DNA from: a virus | IMG/VR virus record: IMGVR_UViG_3300044522_000429 | Span: 1-24,706 of that record | Reading direction: 5' to 3' (one strand) | Length of the DNA stretch: 24,706 nt | Shown: one piece after another, positions 6,207 to 13,090 of the stretch | Layout: every line of letters begins with the position of its first letter | How positions within the stretch are numbered: position 1 is the first letter of the stretch | Translations under genes and position numbers: made by a program | The notes under the pieces: model-generated | What the model was told of the DNA's origin: nothing | What the model saw: the letters and a program-made list of their open reading frames with translations, nothing else | The model's database searches: none

Positions 6207-6890
6207 ATGAGTACAATTTCAAACAGAAAACAAGCGTTTTCACAACCACAAACAAATCCAGCGACAAAATTTATCGACTGGAAATCAAATGACAAATGTT
6301 TTAGCTTTTACGATCGTGAAACTTCGGCAAATGTTCAAATCCCGTTACCTTTTAAATTTTTAGTCTTAGAGGAACTCCACACCGTAAAAGGTTGGAACGA
6401 TGCAAGCTCAAGTCAAATCAATTCTAACGAGGTTAAATTTATCTCACGCGACGAAATGACTGTAAAACCTTTTAAAGGTAACGAAATTGCAAAGGGTTTA
6501 TATAAAGACATTAAAGAGAAAATTAAGGCTGCCGGAGGGCATTATGTTAAGAGCGTTTATTGTATGCTCGAAGACGGCTCAATTGCTAATTTACAACTTA
6601 AGGGCGCAGCGTGCCAATCTTACGGAGATTTTACAGCAAAGACTCGATCACGTTTAACAGACGAGTGGGTTGTCGTAGCCAAAGCAATCGACGGCAAAAA
6701 AGGAGCTGTCAAATATACAACGCCAGGCTTTGCATTTGATAAGTCATTAAGCGAGTCGGAGGCTGACTTAGCCGACGAGGCGTTTAATACCTTAGAGGCG
6801 TATTTAAAAACGTATTTAAGTAAAATAGAAAATGAAAGTATTGGAGTTGTTATTGAGGAGACTATCGAGGACGACGATTTGGACTTTTAA
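6207..6890 (+). CDS. Predicted single-stranded DNA-binding protein
   Basis: 227 residues. The body (about 20-195) alternates strands and helices in a way compatible with an OB-fold-containing phage SSB. It holds FIDWKSNDKCFSFYD, LPFKFLVLEELHTVKGW and EWVVVAKAID. The C-terminus is a strongly acidic tail, EETIEDDDLDF, ending in Phe as in bacterial SSB and T7 gp2.5-type proteins, where the tail contacts replication partners. It is the last gene before a strong terminator and the candidate origin, upstream of the primase/helicase. The fold is not proved by motif; tail plus context make the call. Confidence 0.6.
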   Translation: MSTISNRKQAFSQPQTNPATKFIDWKSNDKCFSFYDRETSANVQIPLPFKFLVLEELHTVKGWNDASSSQINSNEVKFISRDEMTVKPFKGNEIAKGLYKDIKEKIKAAGGHYVKSVYCMLEDGSIANLQLKGAACQSYGDFTAKTRSRLTDEWVVVAKAIDGKKGAVKYTTPGFAFDKSLSESEADLADEAFNTLEAYLKTYLSKIENESIGVVIEETIEDDDLDF

Positions 6891-6918
6891 ATTATTTGTT
6901 TGGTTAATAATGGAAATC

Positions 6919-6943
6919 GGAGGCTTTGTGCCTCCTTTTTTTT
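6919..6943 (+). terminator. Strong rho-independent terminator
   Basis: A perfect GC-rich 6-bp stem, GGAGGC (6919-6924) and GCCTCC (6930-6935), has a five-base loop and is followed by eight T residues (6936-6943). It ends the early operon 29 bases after the ssDNA-binding gene. Confidence 0.92.
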
Positions 6944-6947
6944 GCTC

Positions 6948-7150
6948 AAAACAGCAAAACAGCAAAACACAAAAAAACGCCTCTCTTATATATATATTTT
7001 ATAAAAGGTAAAAAAAAAATATTTTTCGTCAAAAAATAAAAAAATGCTGTTTTGCTGTTTTTTATAGTCAAAATGTAATGTAAAGCCACGCTATCAGTAC
7101 AACAGCAAAAAAATGAAATGCTGTCTTTTAAGTGTATTATGCTGTTTTTA
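6948..7150. other. Candidate replication origin with AACAGCA-type repeats
   Basis: This AT-rich stretch has no convincing gene. AAAACAGC is repeated in tandem (6948-6955, 6956-6963), and the 17 bases 6948-6964 recur as a perfect inverted copy at 7045-7061. Three further copies of the ACAGC/GCTGT core lie at 7102-7106 (+), 7120-7124 (inverted) and 7141-7145 (inverted), making seven in about 200 bases. Between the arms is an easily melted run of A/T (TATATATATATTTTATAAAA, then A-tracts). Position between the SSB-like gene and the primase/helicase fits an iteron-type origin. The role is inferred, not shown. Confidence 0.5.
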
Positions 7151-7167
7151 AAAAAAATATTAAAAAA

Positions 7168-7203
7168 AGTTAGTTTATTAAAAATAAATTTATATATTTG
7201 TAC
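7168..7203 (+). promoter_or_regulatory. Promoter P2 for primase/helicase
   Basis: TATATTTG (7193-7200) followed by TAC repeats the P1 -7 box. GTTAG (7169-7173) lies 19 bases upstream in the -33 region. The presumed start is near 7205. Together with the terminator at 6919 it makes the replication genes a separate transcription unit. Confidence 0.72.
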
Positions 7204-7292
7204 CACTTCGACTATTATAAAAAACATTATTAAAAAGGGATAATGAAACCAGTGTCGAAGTTGGTGGATTTATCCCTTTTAACATTTAAAAT
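7203..7292 (+). promoter_or_regulatory. Structured 5' leader, potential H-type pseudoknot
   Basis: Helix A pairs ACTTCGAC (7205-7212) with GTCGAAGT (7254-7261), extended by CC (7203-7204) with GG (7263-7264) past one bulged T. Helix B pairs 11 bases, AAAAGGGATAA (7233-7243) with TTATCCCTTTT (7270-7280). The arm order A, B, A', B' is interleaved, so both helices together make a pseudoknot with connecting loops of about 20, 10 and 8 bases. Helix A would include the 5' end of the RNA. Helix B followed by its T-run could alternatively act as an attenuator. The ATG follows 12 bases after helix B. No known riboswitch class is recognised. Confidence 0.6.
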
Positions 7293-9638
7293 ATGATAAC
7301 AATATTTTCAAAAATTACAGACGTTGAAAATCCATTCTTTGATGAGATTGACAATGTATTAAAATCTTTTAAAGACGGAAGTAATAAAGATAAAATCGAG
7401 TCTTTAAGATTAATCTCAGACAAAGAGAAACGAAACCAAGCGAAAGGAAAATTAAAGTCCGTTTGTTTTAGTGGGGAATTTTCTCGACGAGCTGCAAAAA
7501 ATTGCGTTACTCATTCAGGATTTGCGTGTTTGGATTTTGACGACGTGGACGATGCGGTTTGTTTACGCGATAGCTTACAGGATAACGAGTATATTTATAG
7601 CGCTTTTATAAGTCCGTCAGGAAACGGAGTTAAGGCAATCGTAAAAATACCAGCCGAAATTCAAAATCATAAAAAATATTATGAGGCTCTTTGCGAAACT
7701 TTTGACACAAACCTAGATACAAAGACTAAAGATATATCTCGAGTTTGTTATGAGAGTTTTGATCCTGACTTGTTTATTAACCATAATTCAAAAGTTTGGA
7801 TTTTAAAAAACGAGTTTACAGAGATAACTCGCAAAAATAATTATCCAACTCACTTTCAAATTAACGACACCTCAAAAAAGGTTGACGTAATTATAAAATG
7901 GTTTAATAAAAAATTTACTTTAAACGCTGGAGAGCGAAATAATAATCTTTTTAAATTAGCCTCCGGATTAAACAGAGCCGGACTTCCAATGGACGAGGCG
8001 ATTGGAATGTTTAAAAATTTCTATTCAGCCGGATTAACTGACTCGGAACTTGAGACAATTGTAAAAAGCGCTTATAAAAATACGAGCGAGTTTGACAGCC
8101 TTACTTTGGTTGACGATACTAAAATTAGAGAGGCTCAGGAAATACTAAAAAAGGGGGTACAAAAAGCCAAAAAACAATTTCGCAAAGACGGATTAACGGA
8201 TACAGATATTGAGGAGTTAATCGATTTCGATTTTGAGGACGATTTTTTGGTTTTTTGGGACACCGACAAAAATGGAAAACTATCTTTAAACGATTACAAA
8301 TTCAAATTGTTTTTAGAAAATCGAGGGTTTTATAAAGTCCAACTAAATGACAAAGAGTTTACTTTTGTCAAAGTTTACAATAATATTATAAACGAAGTTA
8401 ACGAGGTGCAAATCAAAGATTTTGTACTTAATCACGTTATTGAGGTTGACATGCAAGTCTATAATTTCTTTGCTAAGTCAACGACAAAATTTACAGAGGG
8501 ATATTTAAACCAACTCGACACAAAGGAATTAACAATGATCCGAGACTCAGCCGAAACGTCTTATTTATTTTTTAAAAATAAGGTCGTTGAGGTAAAAATT
8601 GACTCGGTTAATTTTATAGATTATATTAATATTGCAGGCTTTGTGTGGCAAAAAAACATAATAGACTATAATTTTAAAATCACTCAAGACAAGTCCGATT
8701 TTGAAACTTTTATTTTAAATATCTCCAACCAGGATCAGAGCAGAAAAATAGCGCTTGAAACCTCAATCGGTTACTTATTAAATACCTATAAAAAACAAGA
8801 CGAGGGATTGGCTATTGTTTACTACGATGAGACTTTAAATGACAATCCAAGCGGACGTACTGGTAAAACTTTAATATCTAAGGCGCTAGGACATTTGCGT
8901 AAAATGGTAACTTTAAACGGAAAGGAATTTAACAATAAAGGTCAATTCCCTTATCAAACTATTAACCTCGACGATAATATTATATGTTTTGACGATATGG
9001 AGCGCTCGTTTAAATTTGAAACGTTATTTAGTATAATAACAGGAAACTTGACTTTAAACAAAAAGAACTTGCAACCGATTGAAATACCATTTTATAAAAG
9101 TCCAAAAATTTTATTTACTTCAAATTATATTTTATCCGGAGTTGGAGACTCTCACGATGCGCGTAAAATTGAAATTGAATTATTTAGACACTACTCAAAA
9201 AAATATAAACCGGTTAACGAGTTTGGTAAAATGTTTTTTGACGGCTGGAATGAGGAAGAGTGGAACGCATTTTTTAATTATATGATTTCAAACATTCAAA
9301 AGTATTTTAAAAATGGTTTGATTTACTCAGAATTAAAAACCGGTAAAACCAAAAAATTAATCGCAAACACTTGCGAGGATTTTTATGATTTTTGTGAGAA
9401 TGAGTATTTATGGAAAAACGATTATTTTTATACAACTAAGGAGATAATGCAATCGTATGCCGACGGATCTAGAGAAATGCCTCGTAATATGAATGTCAGT
9501 TGGTTTGGTCGTTGGTTAGGTACTTACTTTGAATTTAAACAATGGAAACGAGAAGACACCACAAACGGAGGTATTCGTAAATTTTCGATTAACGGATTTA
9601 TTACAGAGGTTGAAGACGAAAACGACTTAGCTTTTTAA
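7293..9638 (+). CDS. Bifunctional primase / superfamily 3 helicase
   Basis: 781 residues. The N-terminal part (about 1-170) resembles the VirE_N/BT4734-like primase-type domain: CLDFDDVDD (79-87), SPSGNGVKAIV (107-117), and DISRVCYESFDPDLF (147-161). Residues 180-265 form a helical PriCT-like linker (GERNNNLFKLASGLNRAG). The C-terminal part is a D5-type SF3 helicase with Walker A GRTGKT (521-526), Walker B IICFDDME (563-570) and motif C ILFTSN (606-611). A winged-helix-like end follows. The last residues, EVEDENDLAF, form an acidic Phe-terminated tail like that of the SSB-like protein. It would prime and unwind phage DNA. It is followed closely by the SF2 helicase. Confidence 0.88.
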   Translation: MITIFSKITDVENPFFDEIDNVLKSFKDGSNKDKIESLRLISDKEKRNQAKGKLKSVCFSGEFSRRAAKNCVTHSGFACLDFDDVDDAVCLRDSLQDNEYIYSAFISPSGNGVKAIVKIPAEIQNHKKYYEALCETFDTNLDTKTKDISRVCYESFDPDLFINHNSKVWILKNEFTEITRKNNYPTHFQINDTSKKVDVIIKWFNKKFTLNAGERNNNLFKLASGLNRAGLPMDEAIGMFKNFYSAGLTDSELETIVKSAYKNTSEFDSLTLVDDTKIREAQEILKKGVQKAKKQFRKDGLTDTDIEELIDFDFEDDFLVFWDTDKNGKLSLNDYKFKLFLENRGFYKVQLNDKEFTFVKVYNNIINEVNEVQIKDFVLNHVIEVDMQVYNFFAKSTTKFTEGYLNQLDTKELTMIRDSAETSYLFFKNKVVEVKIDSVNFIDYINIAGFVWQKNIIDYNFKITQDKSDFETFILNISNQDQSRKIALETSIGYLLNTYKKQDEGLAIVYYDETLNDNPSGRTGKTLISKALGHLRKMVTLNGKEFNNKGQFPYQTINLDDNIICFDDMERSFKFETLFSIITGNLTLNKKNLQPIEIPFYKSPKILFTSNYILSGVGDSHDARKIEIELFRHYSKKYKPVNEFGKMFFDGWNEEEWNAFFNYMISNIQKYFKNGLIYSELKTGKTKKLIANTCEDFYDFCENEYLWKNDYFYTTKEIMQSYADGSREMPRNMNVSWFGRWLGTYFEFKQWKREDTTNGGIRKFSINGFITEVEDENDLAF

Positions 9639-9640
9639 TT

Positions 9641-10867
9641 ATGCTAAAACTTAGAGATTATCAGACAAAATTAGCTAACGAGGGAGTTGAAATTTTAAGA
9701 CACAAAAAAATAGTTTATTATTGCTGCGAAGTCCGCACAGGCAAAACAGCTATTGCGTTGGAAACTTGTAAACTATTTGGAGCTAAAAAGGTATTATTTG
9801 TAACTAAGAAAAAAGCTATCTCCAGCATCGAGCGAGATCATTTTAATTTTGGTTATGAGTTTGAAATTGTAATAATAAACGATCAAAGTTTACATAAAAT
9901 TGAGGATACCGATTTTGACTTAGTCGTTTCGGATGAGAATCACAAATATGGAGCTTTCCCAAAGCCGAATAAAGTCGCTCAGCTATTTAAAAAAAGATAC
10001 TCAAAACTCCCAATGATTTTTTTATCAGGAACGCCAACTCCAGAGAGTCACTCGCAATGGTTCAATCAATTTTGGGTTTCTGACTATTCACCATTTAAAC
10101 AATACACCAATTTTTATAAGTGGGCAGTTGATTATGTGAATGTAACTCAAAGAAATATTGGTTACGCTGTAATAAAAGATTATAGCCAAGCCAATGAAGG
10201 ATTAATCAAAAGAGTTTTACAAAATTATATTATCACTTTTACACAAGCTCAGGCAGGATTTACAACTTCGGTGCAGGAAATGATACTTGAGTGCGATATG
10301 CAACCAATAACCTACGAGATTATAAAACGTTTAAAGAAGGATTTAGTTGTTAAAAATTCAGAAGGTCAATTAATTTTAGGTGATACAGGTGTAAAATTAA
10401 TGCAAAAGGTTCACCAACTGTCAAGCGGAACTTGCAAATTTGAGGATGGAAGCTCAAAAGTCATTGATAAGAATAAGGCTTTATTTATACACGAGAAATT
10501 TAAAGGTATAAAAATAGCGATTTTCTATAAGTTTAAGGAGGAATATAACGCATTATGTCAAGTTTTTGGTAGCGAAAACTTGACAAACGACGTCGAGCAG
10601 TTCGACAATTCAGACAAATGTATTGCGTTACAAATAGTCTCCGGCCGTGAGGGTATCTCTTTAAAAAATGCGAAATACTTAGTCTATTATAATATTGATT
10701 TTAGCGCGACAAGTTACTGGCAATCTCGCGACAGATTAACGACAATGCAAAGACAATCAAATGAGGTCTTTTGGATATTTAGCAAAGGAGGGATTGAACT
10801 TGACATTTATAAAACAGTATTAAAGAAACGCGATTACACACTTAAAATCTTCAAAGAAAATGGATAA
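9641..10867 (+). CDS. SNF2-like superfamily 2 helicase
   Basis: 408 residues, starting two bases after the primase stop. It shows RDYQ (5-8), motif I EVRTGKT (30-36), motif II SDENH (97-101, a DExH form), motif III LSGTPT (128-133), motif V QIVSGREGISL (331-341), and motif VI with QSRDR (361-365) plus QR (370-371). The GTPTPESHSQW region and short length are typical of compact phage SNF2-type DNA translocases. It probably helps replication, recombination or fork remodelling. The end of the gene is close to the repeat and promoter P3. Confidence 0.88.
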   Translation: MLKLRDYQTKLANEGVEILRHKKIVYYCCEVRTGKTAIALETCKLFGAKKVLFVTKKKAISSIERDHFNFGYEFEIVIINDQSLHKIEDTDFDLVVSDENHKYGAFPKPNKVAQLFKKRYSKLPMIFLSGTPTPESHSQWFNQFWVSDYSPFKQYTNFYKWAVDYVNVTQRNIGYAVIKDYSQANEGLIKRVLQNYIITFTQAQAGFTTSVQEMILECDMQPITYEIIKRLKKDLVVKNSEGQLILGDTGVKLMQKVHQLSSGTCKFEDGSSKVIDKNKALFIHEKFKGIKIAIFYKFKEEYNALCQVFGSENLTNDVEQFDNSDKCIALQIVSGREGISLKNAKYLVYYNIDFSATSYWQSRDRLTTMQRQSNEVFWIFSKGGIELDIYKTVLKKRDYTLKIFKENG

Positions 10868-10920
10868 GTTAATATTATGTTAAAATATAATATATTAAAA
10901 TAAGTTTTGTATATTTGTAC
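10868..10920 (+). promoter_or_regulatory. Promoter P3 with AT-rich repeat
   Basis: TATATTTG (10910-10917) plus TAC matches P1 and P2. GTTAATATTATGTTAA (10868-10883), immediately after the helicase stop, is identical to 4378-4393 near P1. Its distance to the -7 box is 42 bases here and 52 at P1, a difference of one DNA turn. No clear -33 motif is seen at normal spacing, so an activator may be needed. The presumed start is near 10922. Confidence 0.65.
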
Positions 10921-10921
10921 A

Positions 10922-11008
10922 ACCGCCAAAGTAAAGTATTTAATAATTCCCTTTTCTTTTGCGCTTGGCGGTAGCAATCGAGGAGGGTTTATTTTTTATA
11001 TTAATATT
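10922..11008 (+). promoter_or_regulatory. Structured 5' leader, second potential pseudoknot
   Basis: Helix A is a perfect 8-bp pairing, ACCGCCAA (10922-10929) with TTGGCGGT (10965-10972). Helix B pairs CCCTTTT (10949-10955) with AGGAGGG (10981-10987), seven pairs including two G-U. The arms interleave exactly as in the P2 leader, and helix A again starts at the presumed RNA 5' end. The 3' end of helix B lies 21 bases before the ATG at 11009. AGGAGG within the B arm also looks like a Shine-Dalgarno core, although too far from the start to act normally. Helix A is convincing; B is weaker. Confidence 0.5.
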
Positions 11009-11374
11009 ATGAAAATAAGTGAATTACCATTAGAAGTTAAATTATTAGCTTTAGATTATCAAAAAAATGAAGAGTTTTATGATGTTTATGATAGAAAAAC
11101 AGATAAATTAACTGATGCTTTTGATTGGACAGCAACAAAAGAAGGAGATATTTATTGGAAAAAATGGGCTATTAAAAAAAGTGAAACCAAACCCGAACAG
11201 TATCAAATCGGTATCGATACATTTGAGCGAGCTGAGGCGAATTTAAGTAAGGAGGAAATTCTAGCGATTTGCAAATTTAATATTGACAAATACAACTGGA
11301 GAAAAAAGGATCAAGACAAAGAGGATTTTAAAAAAATTATTGATTATGCCAATTGGGCAATTAAAAATTTATAA
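11009..11374 (+). CDS. Phage protein with DUF3310-like C-terminal region
   Basis: 121 residues from ATG 11009; an upstream TTG at 10907 overlaps the promoter and is rejected. The N-terminal part (1-58) has ELPLEVKLLALDYQ and DAFDWTATKEGDIYW, a pattern seen in small phage proteins of unknown role. The C-terminal part (about 62-121), with EQYQIGIDTFERAE, ICKFNIDKYNWRKKD and KIIDYANWAIKNL, follows the DUF3310 layout (a Tyr-Gln start, N-I-x-K-Y in the middle, then D-x-x-K-x-x-x-Y). It seems to be a fusion of two common phage modules. DUF3310 is linked to nucleotide metabolism only loosely. Confidence 0.6.
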   Translation: MKISELPLEVKLLALDYQKNEEFYDVYDRKTDKLTDAFDWTATKEGDIYWKKWAIKKSETKPEQYQIGIDTFERAEANLSKEEILAICKFNIDKYNWRKKDQDKEDFKKIIDYANWAIKNL

Positions 11375-11378
11375 CGTT

Positions 11379-11498
11379 CCCTTGCTAAACGAGGTTAGGG
11401 ACAAGATAAAAAACAGATTTTCGATTAATAACTAATACCAACAAAAATGAAAAATAATTCAGATAATGCCCCAATGCCCGAATCTTGTTTAGCAAGTG
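11379..11498. repeat. Imperfect hairpin element H1
   Basis: The left arm starts right after the 11009 gene. CTTGCTAAAC (11381-11390) has a perfect inverted copy, GTTTAGCAAG, at 11487-11496. Pairing extends inward (11391-11400 with 11477-11486), where mismatches are mostly G-T. The arms enclose about 75 bases, and the small ORF at 11447 begins in the loop and runs through the right arm. It has the same kind of layout as H2. Confidence 0.6.
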
Positions 11499-11692
11499 TT
11501 AGTGGTAGTGCTTTTCAATCATTAGAGGAATTGAAAAGAAATGAACATTTAATTTCTGATTTGCAAACAGAAGAAGGTGGTTGCCAATTTAGAATAGTTG
11601 ACGGCAAAAAAATATATCAAATAGAAGAAAAGACAGACGAAGATAGAATATTGAACAATGCTATTAATCTTTGGCGTATGCGGTCACGTTAG
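11447..11692 (+). CDS. Hypothetical protein in cassette-like island
   Basis: 81 residues from ATG 11447. The first part (MKNNSDNAPMPESCLASVSG) is encoded across the right arm of H1; the rest is a hydrophilic, acidic, helical region ending INLWRMRSR. GTTAGTGGTAGTGC (11498-11511) inside the gene and its inverted near copy at 11692-11705 at the end flank most of the coding part. The TAG stop forms part of the flanking repeat. No family is recognised; the start could be elsewhere if the N-terminus is only element sequence. Confidence 0.45.
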   Translation: MKNNSDNAPMPESCLASVSGSAFQSLEELKRNEHLISDLQTEEGGCQFRIVDGKKIYQIEEKTDEDRILNNAINLWRMRSR

Positions 11693-11835
11693 CATTACCA
11701 CTAACGTTCGACGGCTATACGATGGTTGGGATTAAGTAAGCCGTAATTTTTCAGATTAAAACAAATTATCCCGACACAAACAAAACTTTAAATTAAACAA
11801 TTAACCCAACTATTGTATAACCGTTGTTAGCAGTA
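11692..11835. repeat. Imperfect hairpin element H2 (attC-like shape)
   Basis: Left arm 11701-11735 begins CTAACG and contains GGCTATACGATGGTTGGG. Right arm 11801-11830 contains CCCAACTATTGTATAACC and ends GTTAG. Read as reverse complements the arms align along nearly their full length, with a few mismatches and one insertion, around a 65-base spacer. Outside the arms, TACCACTAAC and GTTAGCAGTA continue the symmetry. The long imperfect stem with CTAAC/GTTAG ends recalls integron attC sites, but the canonical attC core consensus is not met. Confidence 0.6.
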
Positions 11836-11853
11836 GTTATAATACTCAAAATT

Positions 11854-12048
11854 ATGACATTTGAAGAATTTGACAAAACAGGATGGACTGGAAATATGAA
11901 ATGTATATTCCAAGATGAAGAATACGGAATTGCTACTGTTGATTTTGAAGAAAGATTAGTAGGAATTTACGAAATGATTAGCGGTGCAGAAAGTGAAGAT
12001 GATATTTCTTGGAAAAGATGTGAAAATATTACGTTAGTTTCTGAATAA
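11854..12048 (+). CDS. Small acidic protein in cassette-like island
   Basis: 64 residues from ATG 11854; the upstream TTG at 11824 lies in the hairpin arm and is rejected. The product is very acidic, with FEEFDKTGWTGNMKCIFQ, ATVDFEERLVGIYE and ISWKRCENITLV, like a small beta-rich host-type protein. The gene is bracketed by perfect inverted repeats GTTAGCAGTA (11826-11835) and TACTGCTAAC (12050-12059), the hallmark of an inserted cassette. The family is unknown; it may be of bacterial chromosomal origin. Confidence 0.55.
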   Translation: MTFEEFDKTGWTGNMKCIFQDEEYGIATVDFEERLVGIYEMISGAESEDDISWKRCENITLVSE

Positions 12049-12049
12049 T

Positions 12050-12080
12050 TACTGCTAACTACTTGCTAACCGCTATAAAT
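12050..12080. repeat. Cassette end repeat, likely half of a third hairpin
   Basis: TACTGCTAAC (12050-12059) is the inverted copy of 11826-11835. It is followed by ACTTGCTAACCGCTATAAAT, which repeats ACTTGCTAA and CTAACCGCTATA-like parts of H1 and H2 left arms. No matching right arm follows before the next ATG at 12092, so this may be a truncated element. Confidence 0.45.
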
Positions 12081-12091
12081 GTATTACAATT

Positions 12092-12274
12092 ATGAAACTA
12101 TACACGCAAACAAAGGTTATCCGTATTTCAGAAACGCAATTAAATACGCTTCAAAAAATGAAATCTTACAATGTTGATGTAGGTAAGTTCATCCGTGAAG
12201 CAATACAAGAGAAAATAAAAAGAGAGTATCAACAATTAATATTAAAACCTAAAAAATCGGAATGTCCGTTTTAA
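12092..12274 (+). CDS. Ribbon-helix-helix DNA-binding protein
   Basis: 60 residues. TKVIRISETQLNTLQKMKS gives the beta strand and first helix, and VDVGKFIREAIQEKIKREY the turn and second helix of a CopG/Arc-type ribbon-helix-helix fold, followed by a short tail. Such proteins bind palindromic operators as dimers or tetramers. It is the best candidate in the window for binding one of the AT-rich operator-like repeats. Its gene directly follows the truncated cassette end. Confidence 0.65.
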   Translation: MKLYTQTKVIRISETQLNTLQKMKSYNVDVGKFIREAIQEKIKREYQQLILKPKKSECPF

Positions 12275-12277
12275 ATT

Positions 12278-12535
12278 ATGAAATATGAAATAGTAGAATT
12301 TAGAAATAATAAATTTGGAATAAGAAGACGAACTTTTTTAGAAAATTTATTTAATTACGGAGGCGATTTTTTAGATTTTAAGGGAAATGTAATTAGATAT
12401 TATTTTTGGACTTCTAAAAGTAATTTTTTTAATGATTGTCAAACAAGCGACATTGATGTTTTATTTGAATTTTATTCAAAATTTAAAAATGATTATGTTT
12501 TAAATACTTTTAAAAATGGAATACTTAATCGTTAA
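12278..12535 (+). CDS. Small hypothetical protein
   Basis: 85 residues, rich in Phe, Tyr and Asn, starting three bases after the previous stop and overlapping the next gene by 20 bases. It contains FNYGGDFLDFKGNVIRYYFW and a helical second half. No signal or domain is recognised. Confidence 0.6.
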   Translation: MKYEIVEFRNNKFGIRRRTFLENLFNYGGDFLDFKGNVIRYYFWTSKSNFFNDCQTSDIDVLFEFYSKFKNDYVLNTFKNGILNR

Positions 12536-12779
12536 AAATCAAAAAATCGGTATTCACTTATTGCCTCAGGTTGGAAATTCCGGGCGTGAGTTCCGAATGA
12601 TTGGAACGGCTAAAAATTTAGAAATGCCAGAGAAGTGGAGCAATCAAAAGAAATCCTTTTGCTCTCATTATATTTATACATTTAAGTATTTAGACAATGG
12701 AGAGATTTTTGAAATGGAGTTCGACTATAATGATAATTTTGTAAAGAAATTGTCTCCGACATTTATGTCGGGGAGATAA
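12516..12779 (+). CDS. Small hypothetical protein
   Basis: 87 residues. It has a beta-like N-terminus (YLIVKNQKIGIHLLP) and an aromatic-rich middle (SHYIYTFKYLDNGEIFEMEFDY). No known domain is seen. Its last codons lie within the hairpin at 12756-12771. Confidence 0.6.
   Translation: MEYLIVKNQKIGIHLLPQVGNSGREFRMIGTAKNLEMPEKWSNQKKSFCSHYIYTFKYLDNGEIFEMEFDYNDNFVKKLSPTFMSGR
12756..12771 (+). other. Hairpin at gene end
   Basis: CCGACA (12756-12761) and TGTCGG (12766-12771) form a perfect 6-bp stem with a TTTA loop; flanking TCT and AGA (with a small bulge) can extend it. It lies over the stop region of the preceding gene and has no T-tract after it. It may stabilise or process the transcript rather than terminate it. 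Confidence 0.35.
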
Positions 12780-12791
12780 ATATTAAACTTT

Positions 12792-13001
12792 ATGACAGCA
12801 AAAGCAAAAGCAGAGTACTTAGTAAAACATTTTAAGTCTTTAAATTTATCAACTTGGATAAATAATAAAGATGCTAAAAAATGCGCCTTAATATCGGTTG
12901 AGCAAGTTCGATTTTTTCACGATAGTTTGTTTTATCTTACAAAGGGAAGTTTATTAGATCAATATTTGGACGATGTTAAAAGAGAAATTGAAAACCTATG
13001 A
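12792..13001 (+). CDS. Small phage protein, CALISVEQ motif
   Basis: 69 residues. The pattern TAKAKAEYLVKHF, then KKCALISVEQV, ending DDVKREIENL is one I associate with a frequent small protein of Bacteroidetes phages and prophages. It is helical throughout. The function is unknown. It overlaps the following tiny membrane gene by ATGA. Confidence 0.65.
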   Translation: MTAKAKAEYLVKHFKSLNLSTWINNKDAKKCALISVEQVRFFHDSLFYLTKGSLLDQYLDDVKREIENL

Positions 13002-13090
13002 TTTTAATAGCTGCGATTATTGTATATGAATTTATAAGACCGTCAATAATTTGGCTTTGGTATTATATTATAAAACTATTCTCAAAATGA
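12998..13090 (+). CDS. Tiny membrane peptide
   Basis: 30 residues, mostly hydrophobic: ILIAAIIVYEFI, then SIIWLWYYIIKLF, ending SK. It is linked by ATGA overlaps to genes on both sides, which strongly suggests translation by coupling. It would insert in the host inner membrane; the role is unknown. Confidence 0.5.
   Translation: MILIAAIIVYEFIRPSIIWLWYYIIKLFSK

Noticed and set aside
6948-7150. CRISPR-like array from repeated AACAGCA
   Set aside because: Repeats are short, in both orientations and irregularly spaced, with no spacers of constant length.
6946-7227. Minus-strand ORF of 93 residues
   Set aside because: It covers the repeat-rich origin candidate, promoter P2 and its leader; its Phe/Lys-rich sequence reflects AT-rich DNA.
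9079-9285. Plus-strand 68-residue ORF within the primase/helicase
   Set aside because: It lies fully inside the SF3 helicase domain in another frame and has no sign of its own function.
10907-11008. N-terminal extension of the 11009 gene from TTG 10907
   Set aside because: The TTG is in the promoter -7 box and the extension crosses the structured leader; ATG 11009 has an A/T-rich start region.
11701-11830. Canonical integron attC site
   Set aside because: The long hairpin and CTAAC/GTTAG ends look similar, but the R-box consensus (RYYYAAC/GTTRRRY) is not met and no integrase is seen; kept only as a cassette-like repeat.
12756-12771. Terminator after the 12516 gene
   Set aside because: The stem is good but no T-tract follows, and the operon clearly continues.
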